Shown: piece after piece, positions 5,523 through 5,786 of the stretch
Layout: each line of letters begins with the position of its first letter
Numbering within the stretch: the first letter of the stretch is position 1
Assembly (NCBI GenBank): GCA_021815525.1
Contig: JAKAGN010000202.1
Location: forward strand, 1-5,786
DNA from: Deltaproteobacteria bacterium
Lineage (GTDB): Bacteria; Desulfobacterota; Desulfobacteria; Desulfobacterales; Desulfatibacillaceae
Direction of reading: 5' to 3'
DNA length: 5,786 bases
Program-made: the position numbers and the translations under genes
Notes under the pieces: model-generated
The model's database searches: none
Seen by the model: only the letters and a program-made list of their open reading frames with translations
What the model was told of the DNA's origin: nothing

Positions 5523-5786
5523 ATGACGTCAGAAGGAAAATCGCGCGCCCTAGACAAGGACGAGGTCCTGAAGAAAATCTACAGCTACGTGGAGAAAAAG
5601 ACCCTCGAGACCTACAACGACGGCGAGGACGAGTTCTTCATAGGCCACAAGATGGTGGTCAGGGAACTCGGGATAGAGATGACCGACGACGGCATGTTCT
5701 GCTTCGCTGGCCAGGAGGAGGAGGAGGGCGTGGACATCTCCTTTTACGACGAAAAGGCCGTGGACTTCATCTTCAAGGTGGGCAGG
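5523..5786 (+). CDS. Unrecognised acidic soluble protein, N-terminal part (partial)
   Basis: The frame is open for 88 codons from ATG 5523 to the window edge, with no stop reached. The protein begins MTSEGKSRALDKDEVLKKIY and is rich in Asp and Glu, with two charged stretches, NDGEDEFF (32-39) and GQEEEEGVDISFYDEK (63-78). There is no signal peptide and no membrane segment, so it is probably cytoplasmic. Residues 10-30 look like an amphipathic helix; the pattern after that (FFIGHKMVVRELGIEM, then FCFAG and VDISFYDEK) suggests alternating helix and strand. I do not recognise the family and assign no function. Codon use (G/C at most third positions) matches the neighbours, and it has its own promoter and ribosome binding site, so it is a real gene and not a spurious frame. 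Nothing ties it to the hydratase-like gene except position and shared strand. Confidence 0.75.
   Translation, partial: MTSEGKSRALDKDEVLKKIYSYVEKKTLETYNDGEDEFFIGHKMVVRELGIEMTDDGMFCFAGQEEEEGVDISFYDEKAVDFIFKVGR

Overview
This is a GC-rich, gene-dense window from a Gram-negative bacterium. The envelope polysaccharide genes (an ADP-heptose:LPS heptosyltransferase-type GT9 enzyme and the start of an O-antigen ligase/polymerase-like membrane protein) point to an LPS-making outer membrane. Base composition and gene style would fit a delta-proteobacterium (Desulfobacterota-like), but that is a guess from general appearance and not from any marker gene.

Layout. Positions 1-3320, minus strand: four tightly packed genes read right to left: an FkbM-family methyltransferase (2532-3320), a GT4 glycosyltransferase (1390-2535), a GT9 heptosyltransferase-like enzyme (364-1386) and the N-terminal part of a polytopic O-antigen ligase-like protein (runs off at base 1). 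Junctions are an ATGA overlap, a 3-base gap and a TAATG overlap, so this is one operon. A TTGACA/17/TAGAAG promoter (3356-3384) sits just upstream. Positions 3321-3694: an AT-richer divergent control region. It also holds a plus-strand promoter (3526-3555), two dyads near that promoter, and two consecutive terminator-like hairpins (3588-3627 and 3631-3662) that lie BETWEEN the promoter and the next start codon. Positions 3695-5311, plus strand: a 538-residue FAD-dependent oleate hydratase/MCRA-family protein. Its scaffold is unmistakable, but the region that carries the catalytic Glu in characterised hydratases has been replaced. Positions 5312-5522: a 12-bp GC hairpin and a strong promoter with a perfect TATAAT. 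Positions 5523-5786, plus strand: the start of an unrecognised acidic soluble protein, cut by the window edge.

How they work together. The minus-strand operon most likely builds and decorates LPS core or O-antigen: GT4 and GT9 add sugars, FkbM O-methylates a sugar (or a related substrate), and the ligase-like protein joins or polymerises glycan in the inner membrane. The hydratase-like gene is transcribed separately, acts on lipids if it keeps the family chemistry, and appears to be held under leader-level (attenuation-like) control. The most interesting items are the altered catalytic motif of the hydratase-like protein and the tandem terminators in its leader.
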